46,522 bases of DNA from the NCBI RefSeq assembly GCF_021608135.1, contig NZ_JAKIHL010000026.1:1-46522 (forward strand), read 5' to 3'. Under the pieces are notes generated by a model that was given only the letters and a program-made list of their open reading frames with translations, made no database searches and was not told where the DNA came from. The DNA comes from Microaerobacter geothermalis. GTDB lineage: Bacteria > Bacillota > Bacilli > DSM-22679. Of the stretch, positions 35,797 to 45,683 are shown piece after piece. The translations under genes and the position numbers were made by a program. Positions within the stretch are counted from its first letter, which is position 1, and every line of letters starts with the position of its first letter.

Positions 35797-37089
35797 ATGT
35801 TTTTTCGAATGATGAAACAGCTATATTCCCAAGGGATAAAGGAGAAAATGCTGATTTTTGCCACCATTCTTTTTGCTGCTGCCTTGATTACCGCTATATT
35901 AACGGTCTCCTTTGATATAGGCGACAAAATGAATCGGGAATTAAAAAGCTATGGAGCCAATATTCGGGTGGTTCCTGCTGTTCAGGCTGGAATCAGCGAG
36001 GATCAACGATCAGCGAAATTAGGGAGATATATCGAAGAACAATACATAGGGAACATTAAAACGATTTTTTGGACCAATAATATTTTGGGATTTTCTCCTT
36101 ATCTGTCAGGTGAATTAACGGAAGTGGGAACGGGTAGAAAAATCAAGGCTGTGGGAACCTGGTTTCAAAAGGAATTATCTCTTCCCACCGGAGAAATCAT
36201 GGTCACGGGAATAAAGGATTTAAAAAAGTGGTGGGAAATTGATGGGAGATGGCCCAGTGAGCAAACCAACCCTAATGGAATCTTGGTTGGGAAGAGGTTG
36301 GCCAAAGAAATGAATTTAAAAACGGGAGACTCCTTAATATTAACCCTTTCAGCGGAGTCCTCTGAGAAATCTCTTGAAAAATCTTTCATGATTGATGGAA
36401 TTATCTCAGGGGGAGGAGAAGAAGAAGAGCAAGTATTTATTTCATTGGAGCAAATGCAGGATTTTCTAAAGCTACCTGGAAAGGTGGAAGAGTTGGAAGT
36501 AAGTGCCCTGACTGTACCGGATACGGAGCTGGCAGAAAGGGCAGAGAAGAACCCAGCCCTTCTAAGTGAAGCGGATTATGAAACATGGTATTGTACGGCA
36601 TTTGTAGGTGCCATTGCTTATCAGATTGAGGAAGTGATTCCGGGTACGGATGCCAAAGCCATCAGGCAAATTTCTGACTCGGAAGGGAATATTATGAAAA
36701 AAGTAGAGAAGCTAATGTTTGCATTTTCCTTGGCAGCTTTGGCCAGTGCAGCATTGGGAATATCCAATTTGATGATGACTAAGGTGTTGGAAAGACAGCG
36801 TGAAATCGGCTTAATGAAGGCATTAGGTGCTAGTAACGGAAATATTGTGGCTTTGTTCCTTGTTGAAGCGGGACTATTGGCATTGATTGCAGGCATGGTA
36901 GGTTTTTCATTGGGGTTAGGCCTTGCGCAATGGCTGGGACAGGTGGTTTTTCAATCCTTTATTACTATTAAATGGTTGGTTTTGCCCATTACCCTCGTGA
37001 TTTCAGTCTTCGTGGTCGTTATTGGAAGTTTGTCCGCCCTTCGTTTCATTTCCCGGTTAAAGCCAGCCGATGTTCTTCATATCGGGTAG
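35797..37089 (+). CDS. FtsX/MacB-like permease (first)
   Basis: The 430-residue protein has an N-terminal membrane helix, a large extracytoplasmic domain (about 45-275) and three C-terminal helices with the FtsX-like motif VLERQREIGLMKALGASNGNIV. This topology belongs to MacB/LolC-type ABC permeases, which act mechanically and do not form a channel. It pairs with the next permease and the ATPase at 38252. AGGAGGCAG precedes ATG 35797. Confidence 0.88.
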   Translation: MFFRMMKQLYSQGIKEKMLIFATILFAAALITAILTVSFDIGDKMNRELKSYGANIRVVPAVQAGISEDQRSAKLGRYIEEQYIGNIKTIFWTNNILGFSPYLSGELTEVGTGRKIKAVGTWFQKELSLPTGEIMVTGIKDLKKWWEIDGRWPSEQTNPNGILVGKRLAKEMNLKTGDSLILTLSAESSEKSLEKSFMIDGIISGGGEEEEQVFISLEQMQDFLKLPGKVEELEVSALTVPDTELAERAEKNPALLSEADYETWYCTAFVGAIAYQIEEVIPGTDAKAIRQISDSEGNIMKKVEKLMFAFSLAALASAALGISNLMMTKVLERQREIGLMKALGASNGNIVALFLVEAGLLALIAGMVGFSLGLGLAQWLGQVVFQSFITIKWLVLPITLVISVFVVVIGSLSALRFISRLKPADVLHIG

Positions 37090-37101
37090 GGGGGAAGTAT
37101 C

Positions 37102-38235
37102 TTGAAAAAAAGAAAAATGTTCTTCAAATTGATTCTTCGTTCCCTTAACGGAAGAAAGAGCCGGGTATTAATCGCACTATTGGCAATCACGATCGGCAAT
37201 TTGGTGGTCGCCGGCCTGATCAGTGTCTACTCGGGATTGGATGAAAATATGAGCAGGGAAATGAGAGGTTATGGTGCAAATGTCATTCTAACCCCATCCG
37301 TTGAGACCGATTCTTTTATAACAAGGGAGCAAATGGAACAGGCCAATCAGTATATTCCTTCACAACAGTTGATAGGATATTCTCCTATTCTTTATGGAAA
37401 GGGAGAAATCAATGGCAAAGAGACAGATGTCGTTGGGATTAATCTGAGGCAGATGCTTTCAGTTGCTCCATATTGGAGGGTAGATGGAGAAGAAAATAGT
37501 TTATCTCCCCGGCAGGTGATGGTTGGTGTTTCTTTAGCCGAAACGGAAAGAATTCGCATAGGTGACTCGATAAAAATAAAAATAAACGGGAATTACGAGG
37601 CTGATTCTTATCAAGTGGTTGGAGTGATTTCAACGGGCGGTACGGAAGATGAACAAATGTTTATCAATCTTTCAGAACTTCAAAAGCAAATGAACCTGTC
37701 CAACAAATATCACTATATCTTATACAGTATTGTGGCAGATGAAAATGTGCTGGATCAGGTTGTAAAGGAAATCGAAGGGAAAATCAAGGGGATAAATGTA
37801 ACCCCTGTTAAACAAATTGTCCAGTCAGAGGGAAAGGTTTTGGCTAAAATGATTTCCTTGGTAACCTTTATTGTTGTTCTGATCCTGGGTTCAACCTTCC
37901 TATGTGTGCTTTCTACGTTAATTGCCATGGTAACTGAAAGGAAAAAAGAGATTGGACTGAAAAAGGCATTGGGGGCATCGGAAAAGGCCATTGCCAGGGA
38001 GTTTTTAAGTGAAAGCATATTGATAGCATGTATGGGAAGTTTGTTGGGATGGGGATTGGGATGGTTTTTCGCCCAATGGGTTGCCAACACCGTATTTCAG
38101 ACAGAAGTGACTTATCAGCTATATTCGTTACCGATTGTTCTATTGTTGTCATTTATTATCGTTTTGGGAGCGGCATGGATCCCTTTAAAACGTTTGTCTC
38201 AGGTTAACCCTGCAGTTGTGTTAAAGGGTGAGTAG
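37102..38235 (+). CDS. FtsX/MacB-like permease (second)
   Basis: This 377-residue paralogue of the previous gene shares the start-of-domain pattern MSREMRGYGANVILTPS and the C-terminal MVTERKKEIGLKKALGASEKAI. It probably forms a heterodimer with it. A TTG start at 37102 is supported by GGGGGGAAG. Its last bases carry the AAGGAGG site region of the ATPase gene. Confidence 0.87.
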   Translation: MKKRKMFFKLILRSLNGRKSRVLIALLAITIGNLVVAGLISVYSGLDENMSREMRGYGANVILTPSVETDSFITREQMEQANQYIPSQQLIGYSPILYGKGEINGKETDVVGINLRQMLSVAPYWRVDGEENSLSPRQVMVGVSLAETERIRIGDSIKIKINGNYEADSYQVVGVISTGGTEDEQMFINLSELQKQMNLSNKYHYILYSIVADENVLDQVVKEIEGKIKGINVTPVKQIVQSEGKVLAKMISLVTFIVVLILGSTFLCVLSTLIAMVTERKKEIGLKKALGASEKAIAREFLSESILIACMGSLLGWGLGWFFAQWVANTVFQTEVTYQLYSLPIVLLLSFIIVLGAAWIPLKRLSQVNPAVVLKGE

Positions 38236-38251
38236 AAGGAGGGATGGTATA

Positions 38252-38917
38252 GTGAGCATCGTACAAATGAAAGAGGTTTGCAAACATTATGGAAATGTAA
38301 AGGCTTTGGATCAAATCAGTTTGGATATTAAAAAGGGGGAATGGGTTTCGGTAATGGGACCTTCAGGTTCCGGGAAAAGCACCTTCCTTAACATGGTTGG
38401 GTGTATGGATCAGCCTACATCCGGTTCCATATGGATTGACGGAACAGAGATCTCTCGCTTAACCGCCAGGGAACTGACGGAGGTGCGGCGGGACAAAATT
38501 GGCCTGGTATTTCAACAGTTTCACTTGATTCCTTACTTGACAGCCGTTGAGAATGTCATGCTTGCCCAATACTATCACAGTATACCCGATGAAAAGGAAG
38601 CCCTTGAATCATTGGAAAGGGTAGGCCTAAAGGAAAGAGCCTATCATCTTCCTTCTCAATTATCCGGCGGAGAGCAGCAAAGGGTTTGTATTGCTAGAGC
38701 GTTAATTAATTATCCGGCGATTATCCTTGCCGATGAACCAACAGGAAATTTGGATGGAACAAATGAAAAAATTGTGATTGAGTTATTCAAAGAACTCCAT
38801 AAGCAGGGACACACCATCATTATGGTGACCCATTCCCCTGCGGTGGGGAAACTGGCTCAAAGACAATTGCAGCTTGTTCACGGAAAATTAAGCCAATTAA
38901 CTTTACAAGCTGTGTGA
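38252..38917 (+). CDS. LolD/MacB-type ABC ATPase of the iron operon
   Basis: The 221-residue ATPase has Walker A GPSGSGKST, Q-loop FQQFHLI, signature LSGGEQQRVCIARAL, Walker B IILADEPTGNLD and H-loop VTHSP. It energises the two FtsX-like permeases. GTG 38252 is chosen because AGGAGGG (38237-38243) is 8 bases upstream; the longer frame from 38228 starts inside the previous gene. It is the last gene of the operon. Confidence 0.9.
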   Translation: MSIVQMKEVCKHYGNVKALDQISLDIKKGEWVSVMGPSGSGKSTFLNMVGCMDQPTSGSIWIDGTEISRLTARELTEVRRDKIGLVFQQFHLIPYLTAVENVMLAQYYHSIPDEKEALESLERVGLKERAYHLPSQLSGGEQQRVCIARALINYPAIILADEPTGNLDGTNEKIVIELFKELHKQGHTIIMVTHSPAVGKLAQRQLQLVHGKLSQLTLQAV

Positions 38918-38963
38918 AAAGGCTACTGGATAAGTGAAAGTTCTATTATGAATGAAAGAAGAA

Positions 38964-38996
38964 GGGAATGTGTAGATGATCACATTCCCTTTTTAT
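38964..38996. terminator. Terminator between the iron operon and gltB
   Basis: GGGAATGTG (38964-38972) pairs with CACATTCCC (38981-38989), followed by TTTTTATT. It serves the convergent ends of the ATPase and gltB genes. Confidence 0.88.
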
Positions 38997-39035
38997 TCCA
39001 ACTATCTGACATGGTTTATTTATTTCCGATGGATA

Positions 39036-42000
39036 TTATTCGGTTGAGATGGACGGATCGGCTTGTTCTTTTGTAGGTATGATTTCAAGGAAATGCTTTT
39101 CAGGTTCATCGAGTAATTGTTGAATTCTATCAGCAGTTTCATACTGGTGAGTTTCTTTTAATTCCTCGATGTAAGCAGTGAGTAACTCTTGTATGTCCGC
39201 CACACCTTTTTCACTGAGAGGACGGACGGCCACCTTTGCCCCCTTGGCAATTCTCCTTTTTATGGCAGCTTCGTCTAAACCTAGTTTCGGTTGATAACGG
39301 AGATAAACAACACCACCAGTCATCCCTGCACAAATCCATGGGCCTGGATCCCCAAGAACGACAGCACGGCCATTGGTCATATATTCAAAGGCAAAGCCCT
39401 TAATATTTGCCCTCGCTCCAATGCCTCCCAGGGAATCATTAATGGGGGAAGTAATTTCTCCTCCAATCACAACGCTGGCGCCTGATAAACGAATTCCAGC
39501 CCTGGCATCCGCATTTCCTTGAACGATATATAATCCCTTTTGGGCGCCGTAGCAGAAGCCTTTGCCCACGGAACCATCAATAAATTGCTGATTCTTATTG
39601 ATGGCTTTCATGACACTAACCCGACCGCCAAATCCTGTCTTACCTACACCGTCTTGAGCTCCGCCAGTTACTCTGACATGAATGCCATCTGCGTGGTAGG
39701 CGGCTAATCCATTTCCGGGTACAGACCCGTTTTCAAAATGGAGGTGGACAGAAGGAAGCTGCCTATAACTGCCATCCAGTCTGGGCTTTACCCGTGCTCC
39801 AGAATAATCGCTAGCCAGAACCCTCTGATCTCCAAGGACATTTGAAAACGTGTGGGTAATGGGTCTTTCAGTGGAATAATAAACAGGTCCGCTCTGGTTC
39901 GATTGCTCTGCTCCTGCGGCCACCAAAACCGCTGAGCTTGCTGTATCCTTTTTATCAGCCCATACCAAATTGACAGGCTCATAGGGTTTTGCTTCAAGCA
40001 AGGCAGACAGGTCCAATTGGTCCAATCCTCGAACTTGATGTAGCAAATCTGATCTTCCCACAAGATCTTGGGTATTCTCAAATCCCAAGTTAGCTGTGAT
40101 TTGGCGCAGCTCTTCTCCAAATGCAGTGAAGAGGGTCTTTAAATTTTCAACAGCCTGTTCAAATTGTCTCGGAACGAATCGGCGAAGTCCTTTTTCTTTG
40201 GCTTCTTCAATGGAATCAATTTGTGTTGCAATACCTACGTGGCAGGTATCCAGATGACACCCTCTGCAAGTCGTACAACCTACGGCAATCATGGATAAAG
40301 TACCGAATCCGACACGATTAGCTCCAAGCAGAATTAATTTCATGACATCTAAACTGCTTTTTACGCCTCCATCAGCCCAGATTTCCACCTTGTCACGCAA
40401 CCCGGCTTCAATGAGAGCGTTATGGGCTGCTTTCACACCAATTTCAACGGGTAGTCCTACATGCTGAATCGCATGAGTTCTGGCAGCACCCGTTCCGCCG
40501 TCAAATCCGCTCAAATTGATAAAGTCTGCACCAGCTTTGGCAATTCCTACGGATATCGTTCCAATATTAGGAACAATGGGTACCTTCACGGCTACTTTAG
40601 CTTCCCGATTTGCGGTTTTCATCTCATATATGATTTGGGCCAAATCCTCAATGGAGTAAATATCATGGTTGTTAGAAGGAGAGATCAGATCCGAACCGGG
40701 AACAGCATTTCGTGCTGCAGCGATTTTTTCCGTTACTTTTGATCCGGGAAGATGTCCTCCTTCACCCGGTTTTGCCCCCTGACCAATTTTAATTTCTAAA
40801 AGATTGGTGGAGTTGCATAATTCAATATTTACGCCAAATCTGCCGGAGGCAATTTGTTGACCCCTTGTTTTGGGGTATTTGCCAAGCATATCTTTAATTT
40901 CTCCGCCCTCACCGTTTAAGCTGATCATGTTAAGCTGGTCTGCCGCTTCTGCGTATGCACGGAAAGCAATTTCATTTTGGGACCCAAAAGACATGGAACT
41001 AATGATAAACGGCAAAGAATGATGACCTACGCCAATATTTACCTTGGACAGGTCAAGGGGCGCTGTTTCCTTCTGACGCTTCTCATAGTTAATATCAGCC
41101 AAATGACGGATAGAAATCGGATTGTTGATCTCCTGTTCATCCAATTTTTCCTTATATTCGTGATATGAAATCATCCCCTGAGCTAATTGACCAATTGATT
41201 TCCAAATACGGGGGAACAAATGGAATGTTTTTGCCGGCTTCGAGTCTTCATCCTGATAATCCTTATGGCGCAAGCGGCTGTCCTCTTCAAGCTTCTTCCA
41301 ATCCCTGCTCAATTGATCCGACCCGCAGAAGTTTACAATGTCCAGAACTTCAGCAATTTCCTGATGAAGGCCAATGGCAGAAAATAAACGGCTGTATCCC
41401 CTTAATTCATGGATACCGATGGTTGAAATCACTTTTTCCATTCCTTTTTTCAGGGCAGAAAACAGGTTTTTCACCGATCTTAGCCCATCTTTTCCCTCCA
41501 CGGTGGCAAAAAGGAGATAGGGTGATACAATATCTGCACCCAAACCAAGGATGATCACAATGTCATGCAGATTGCGGATTGCTCCCGAACGGATAAGAAT
41601 ACTGGTTTGACGTCTCAGATTGCCATTTCCTTTTCCCTTTGCCTTCAATGCTTTATCCACTTTGGATACAGCAAGATGGGGGTCAATCCAGTACTTTCCG
41701 TTCCTGTGAACTCCCGTATCCTCTAAAATGAGGAGGGTTGCTCCGTTTTCTACGGCGTCGATGGCATCCTGGGCCATTTTTTCCAAGGATTCTTTCATTG
41801 GCAACTCATCTGTAAAATGAGTGGATAAAGTGGCAATTTGATTTCCGTTTTGTTGGAAGAAATGGAGGACCTGTTCATAGCTTAAGGTATTTAATTCCTT
41901 GGAAGCCTGTTGTCCGGTTGTACCTTCAAGCAGAATAGGAGACAACAGTTCCAATCTACGAGCAGAACCTGATATTTCTTCCATCAAAGGAGGCCTGTTT

Positions 42001-43562
42001 CCAAGAACGGCTCTGGTGGAGAAGTGTTCCATTTCCCTGTCACGGTCAATGGCAGGGTTGGTTACGACGGCTACACTTTCCTTTATAAAATCAGCAATAT
42101 TTTGTCTTTCGTTAGAAAGGGCTGCCAGGGGTCCGTCATAGCCTAAGGAGTGAATGGGTTCTGCACCGTTGGAAGCCATTTGTTCAGCCAATTGAATATG
42201 CTCCCTGTCCCATCCGAATGCACTGTACATTTGGTTTGAGACATCAATTTTATCATGTTGGACATCCACCTCCACTTCTACTGGAGGTTGTATATGGTAT
42301 CCCAGCCCCGAAAAATCCACCTTTTCTTTTACTCTTTGAAGAACAAGATTCTGCAGATCGGAATGGTGGATGACTTGTACTTCGTTTTCTTTCAAAATAA
42401 TTCCTACTTTTTCGCCAGGAGCCAGTGGCTTAGGTTCACTCACCATATCATAGACGGATATAATTCCTTGTTCTGAAGAAAAATAATAGGAATCATCGCA
42501 TTCCAGCATCCAAAGAGGGCGCAAACCAAGGGCATCCACACTAAATACGCATTCGTTGGAATAGCGGGATACAATTCCTGCAGGACCCTGTGAAAAATGT
42601 CCCCAGGTTTGTCTTAAGTACACATATAAATCCTGCAATTCAGGACGTAAATTTTTCATTTCATTTATAATTGGAGGGAATGCCATTTCCATAGCTTCAA
42701 ATAGAGTCATTCCATATCGGTGAATGAAGGTTTCAATGGTTCTATTTAAATTTTGAGAATCGCTTCCACCTTCAACTAAGGGCACGTTTAACATCGCTGC
42801 TTCATCCTGAAGTTTGCTGATTGTATTAATTTCCCCGTTGTGTCCCAATAAAGAGAAAGGTTGGACCCTGAAGAAATTAGACAAAGTGTTGGTGGAATAA
42901 CGGTTGTGCCCAATAGTAACCGCCGATTGAAATTCAGGACGCTTTACATCATTGAAGTATTGGGGAAGGATATTGGCTGCCCCCATCACTTTATATATGA
43001 CAGAATGATTGCTAAAGGATGCCACATGAACATTAAACTTTTCTTCGATGGCAACATGAAGTTCAAAGATGTGACTTTCTGTTGACTTTCCGTTGGTATT
43101 ATCACATTTTGCTGCAATCTGCCAAAAACTTGGTTCATCAGATGAACCATTTTTCCCTAAAACAGAGGAATTAACTTCATCGGTTCTTTCCAAAAGAATA
43201 GAAAAATTGGCATCAGCGAACATATTTTTGATTTGTTCTTTTACCCGAGGGATATCTTCTGAACGGGGAATAAAAATGTGAGCAACTGAAAAACCCTTCT
43301 CATATGCAAGCTCTGCAGGGATGTTGTTTTGAGCTAAATATTGAGCCCACAGAGAACGGGGGATATCGGTTAAAATTCCGCATCCATCTCCTTCTCCATC
43401 AATAAACCCAGAACGATGCTCCATTTTTATTAATGCATCAATGGTTTTAAGAACGTTTTTATGGGTGGGTTTATTATTTTTTTCAATAATAGCGACAATC
43501 CCACAGCTATCATGTTCTTCAGACAGCAGATTTTTAAATCGGCTAATGTTTCCTTTTTTCAT
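39036..43562 (-). CDS. gltB: Glutamate synthase large subunit
   Basis: GltB (1508 residues) makes glutamate from glutamine and 2-oxoglutarate. The N-terminal glutaminase domain (about 20-430) begins at Cys20 in HDSCGIVAI after a short propeptide. The central and FMN-binding barrel follows (about 800-1200), with the [3Fe-4S] cluster in GCTTCRGCHLDTC. The C-terminal beta-helix (about 1250-1480) has glycine-rich repeats (FVIGGEIT, YMTNGRAVVLG). No small subunit gene (gltD) is adjacent, which is unusual. The start is set apart from a perfect AGGAGGTGA site by a hairpin. Confidence 0.96.
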   Translation of the reverse strand: MKKGNISRFKNLLSEEHDSCGIVAIIEKNNKPTHKNVLKTIDALIKMEHRSGFIDGEGDGCGILTDIPRSLWAQYLAQNNIPAELAYEKGFSVAHIFIPRSEDIPRVKEQIKNMFADANFSILLERTDEVNSSVLGKNGSSDEPSFWQIAAKCDNTNGKSTESHIFELHVAIEEKFNVHVASFSNHSVIYKVMGAANILPQYFNDVKRPEFQSAVTIGHNRYSTNTLSNFFRVQPFSLLGHNGEINTISKLQDEAAMLNVPLVEGGSDSQNLNRTIETFIHRYGMTLFEAMEMAFPPIINEMKNLRPELQDLYVYLRQTWGHFSQGPAGIVSRYSNECVFSVDALGLRPLWMLECDDSYYFSSEQGIISVYDMVSEPKPLAPGEKVGIILKENEVQVIHHSDLQNLVLQRVKEKVDFSGLGYHIQPPVEVEVDVQHDKIDVSNQMYSAFGWDREHIQLAEQMASNGAEPIHSLGYDGPLAALSNERQNIADFIKESVAVVTNPAIDRDREMEHFSTRAVLGNRPPLMEEISGSARRLELLSPILLEGTTGQQASKELNTLSYEQVLHFFQQNGNQIATLSTHFTDELPMKESLEKMAQDAIDAVENGATLLILEDTGVHRNGKYWIDPHLAVSKVDKALKAKGKGNGNLRRQTSILIRSGAIRNLHDIVIILGLGADIVSPYLLFATVEGKDGLRSVKNLFSALKKGMEKVISTIGIHELRGYSRLFSAIGLHQEIAEVLDIVNFCGSDQLSRDWKKLEEDSRLRHKDYQDEDSKPAKTFHLFPRIWKSIGQLAQGMISYHEYKEKLDEQEINNPISIRHLADINYEKRQKETAPLDLSKVNIGVGHHSLPFIISSMSFGSQNEIAFRAYAEAADQLNMISLNGEGGEIKDMLGKYPKTRGQQIASGRFGVNIELCNSTNLLEIKIGQGAKPGEGGHLPGSKVTEKIAAARNAVPGSDLISPSNNHDIYSIEDLAQIIYEMKTANREAKVAVKVPIVPNIGTISVGIAKAGADFINLSGFDGGTGAARTHAIQHVGLPVEIGVKAAHNALIEAGLRDKVEIWADGGVKSSLDVMKLILLGANRVGFGTLSMIAVGCTTCRGCHLDTCHVGIATQIDSIEEAKEKGLRRFVPRQFEQAVENLKTLFTAFGEELRQITANLGFENTQDLVGRSDLLHQVRGLDQLDLSALLEAKPYEPVNLVWADKKDTASSAVLVAAGAEQSNQSGPVYYSTERPITHTFSNVLGDQRVLASDYSGARVKPRLDGSYRQLPSVHLHFENGSVPGNGLAAYHADGIHVRVTGGAQDGVGKTGFGGRVSVMKAINKNQQFIDGSVGKGFCYGAQKGLYIVQGNADARAGIRLSGASVVIGGEITSPINDSLGGIGARANIKGFAFEYMTNGRAVVLGDPGPWICAGMTGGVVYLRYQPKLGLDEAAIKRRIAKGAKVAVRPLSEKGVADIQELLTAYIEELKETHQYETADRIQQLLDEPEKHFLEIIPTKEQADPSISTE

Positions 43563-43600
43563 GCAATTCGGTCAGTTGTAAAGCTGACCTCTCACCTCCT
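43563..43600 (-). promoter_or_regulatory. gltB leader: distant Shine-Dalgarno with an intervening hairpin
   Basis: On the minus strand AGGAGGTGA (43592-43600) lies 29 bases before the gltB ATG, too far for normal initiation. Between them GGTCAG (43584-43589) pairs with CTGACC (43570-43575) across an 8-base loop. Folding this hairpin leaves about nine unpaired bases between the site and the ATG, near optimum. Confidence 0.65.
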
Positions 43601-43999
43601 ATATAAAGTATTCAATATGAGCAATAGACGAAAATAAACGGTAAAAGGTTGGAAAAGAAATAATGCAACAATATTGTATATTTATGCAAAATAAATGAAA
43701 CAAACAGCAAAAAACAATAAAAATAACAAATGGATACGATAGGCCTTTAACGTGCAAAAAAGTAAATTAATTATAGAATAACACGAATTTTCACCCACCA
43801 CAATATCCATTTGTGTTATTATTCAAATGAAAGCGTTTTTATACTGATTTCTAATGATTAATAATTTTTGACAAAAAAATGAGACTGCAAAAAAACCGAA
43901 CAATATTGGTGCATAATACCAGTTTAATTCGTGAAATAACTTTTGGACGATATGAATGGAACTAAGATTTGCAGGTCTGCAGGTTGAGCTCGTTTTCCT
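43601..43999. other. gltB upstream spacer
   Basis: This AT-rich stretch between gltB and hemL must hold the gltB promoter and the end of the hemL transcript. I see an 8-base dyad, AATAACAC (about 43777-43784) and GTGTTATT (43813-43820), but no clear terminator for hemL and no site I can assign to a nitrogen regulator. Confidence 0.4.
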
Positions 44000-45289
44000 T
44001 TAAGTTAAATGTTGGAATGCATGTTGAACCGCTTCAATGGTATGTTCGATATCTTGTGGTGTATGGGCTATGGTGATAAACCAAGCTTCATATTTGGATG
44101 GAGCAAGACAAACCCCTTGGTTTAACATCAGGTGAAAAAATTGTGCAAATTTTTTTCCATCGGATGCTTTGGCATCATCATAATTTTTGACCGGACGGTC
44201 AGAAAAATATAGGGAAAGTGCTCCCTTCAAGCGATTGACCTGAATGGTTTGATTACATTTATTCGCCGCATCCCAAATTCCTTCTTCTAAGCGTTTTCCA
44301 AGGGAATCGAGATACTCATAGGTTCCCGGTTGTGACAGGACTTCAAGACAGGCAATACCGGCTGAAATGGAAGCCGGATTTCCAGCCATCGTACCAGCCT
44401 GATAGGCAGGGCCAAGGGGAGCAACTTTTTCCATAATGTCTTTTCTTCCGCCATATGCCCCGATGGGAAGGCCTCCTCCTATAATTTTTCCAAGGGCAGT
44501 TAAATCCGGTTCAACCCCGAGTAAATTCTGAGCACCTCCATAGGTAAATCGAAATGCGGTAATCACTTCATCATAGATGACCAATGCTCCGTATTGGTGG
44601 GCCAAACGATTGATTTCAGACAGAAAATGATCTTCCGGCATGACAATCCCGAAGTTTCCTACAATAGGTTCCACCAGAATACAGGCGACCTCATTTCCCC
44701 ATTTATCAAGAGCTTGAGAAAGAGGCTCTAATTGATTAAAGGGGACGGTAATCACTTCATTGGCAATACTCTGGGGAATCCCGGCACTATCCGGAATGCC
44801 AATGGTGGATGGTCCTGAACCGGCGGCCACAAGGACCAGATCAGAATGGCCGTGGTAGCATCCTGAAAATTTAATCACTTTATCTCTTCCTGTATAGGCC
44901 CTAGCCACCCGAATGGTGGTCATGACGGCCTCTGTTCCAGAATTGACAAAACGAATTTTTTCCATTGAAGGGATTGCCTCTCTAAGAAGACGGGCCATTT
45001 TGATTTCCAAAGGTGTGGGAGTGCCATAAAGAGTACCATTTTCCGCTGCTTTACAAATGGCTTCCGTAATATGCGGATGGGCATGTCCGGTAATAATAGG
45101 GCCATAAGCTGCTAAATAATCAATATACTGGTTTCCGTCTACATCCCAAAAATAAGCTCCCTTCGCTTTTTTCATAAAAACAGGGGCCCCACCGCCAACT
45201 GCCTTAAATGAGCGAGAGGGGCTGTTTACTCCTCCTACGATGCATTCTAAAGCTTCCTGATACAATTCTTCCGACCGATTTCTGTTCAT
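44000..45289 (-). CDS. hemL: Glutamate-1-semialdehyde 2,1-aminomutase
   Basis: HemL makes 5-aminolevulinate, the first tetrapyrrole precursor, from glutamate-1-semialdehyde. The 429-residue protein has the class III aminotransferase pattern: [10 protein letters not shown] at the start, [10 protein letters not shown] (PLP-binding Asp), and [18 protein letters not shown] with the PLP Lys. No other hem genes are nearby, so this may be a second aminomutase as in Bacilli that carry GsaB. GAGGGATATAA precedes ATG. A copy of the long inverted-repeat element lies about 27 bases upstream. Confidence 0.93.
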   Translation of the reverse strand: MNRNRSEELYQEALECIVGGVNSPSRSFKAVGGGAPVFMKKAKGAYFWDVDGNQYIDYLAAYGPIITGHAHPHITEAICKAAENGTLYGTPTPLEIKMARLLREAIPSMEKIRFVNSGTEAVMTTIRVARAYTGRDKVIKFSGCYHGHSDLVLVAAGSGPSTIGIPDSAGIPQSIANEVITVPFNQLEPLSQALDKWGNEVACILVEPIVGNFGIVMPEDHFLSEINRLAHQYGALVIYDEVITAFRFTYGGAQNLLGVEPDLTALGKIIGGGLPIGAYGGRKDIMEKVAPLGPAYQAGTMAGNPASISAGIACLEVLSQPGTYEYLDSLGKRLEEGIWDAANKCNQTIQVNRLKGALSLYFSDRPVKNYDDAKASDGKKFAQFFHLMLNQGVCLAPSKYEAWFITIAHTPQDIEHTIEAVQHAFQHLT

Positions 45290-45315
45290 TTATATCCCTC
45301 CATCTTGAGTATATG

Positions 45316-45518
45316 GACGGAATTAAAGATTCCCACGTCCGCTAGTCGAGTTCGTCAGGAAGTGATCCATGTCCGCTTCAAGTCTAAAGAACGGAGCCCT
45401 CAAAAACATCTTGGTATTTCCAAAGGCGGAGTCAGTTTGAGGGCTAATTCCCGTTCTTTAGACTTTCCGCTTAGTACGAACTCGAAGGCAGTCCTTAGTG
45501 AATTCTTTAATTCCGTAT
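45316..45518 (-). repeat. Long inverted-repeat element, copy B (upstream of hemL)
   Basis: The element is closed by ACGGAATTAAAGA (45317-45329) and TCTTTAATTCCGT (45503-45515). Inside are TCGAGTTCGT / ACGAACTCGA, GTCTAAAGAACGG / CCGTTCTTTAGAC, and CCCTCAAA / TTTGAGGG. Relative to copy A the second stem differs at two base pairs, each changed on both sides (GAC/GTC to GTC/GAC; A-T to G-C), so pairing is preserved. It encodes no protein. Confidence 0.88.
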
Positions 45519-45683
45519 CTATAGTTCCCGATTTTGTCCATATATTGTAACAAAAGAAGGGGTTGTCATCCAATATGAAATAAGTATAGAATGGTACGAT
45601 GATTGGAGATAAATAGGGTTAATATGGATTGCTAGGTTTTAAATTGAATTGTTAGAGGTAAAGTTAAGGAGGATAAAAACTGT

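Noticed and set aside
39291-43281. Many plus-strand frames of 60-130 codons inside gltB
   Set aside because: All are antisense shadows of a well-conserved long gene, without ribosome sites or recognisable products.
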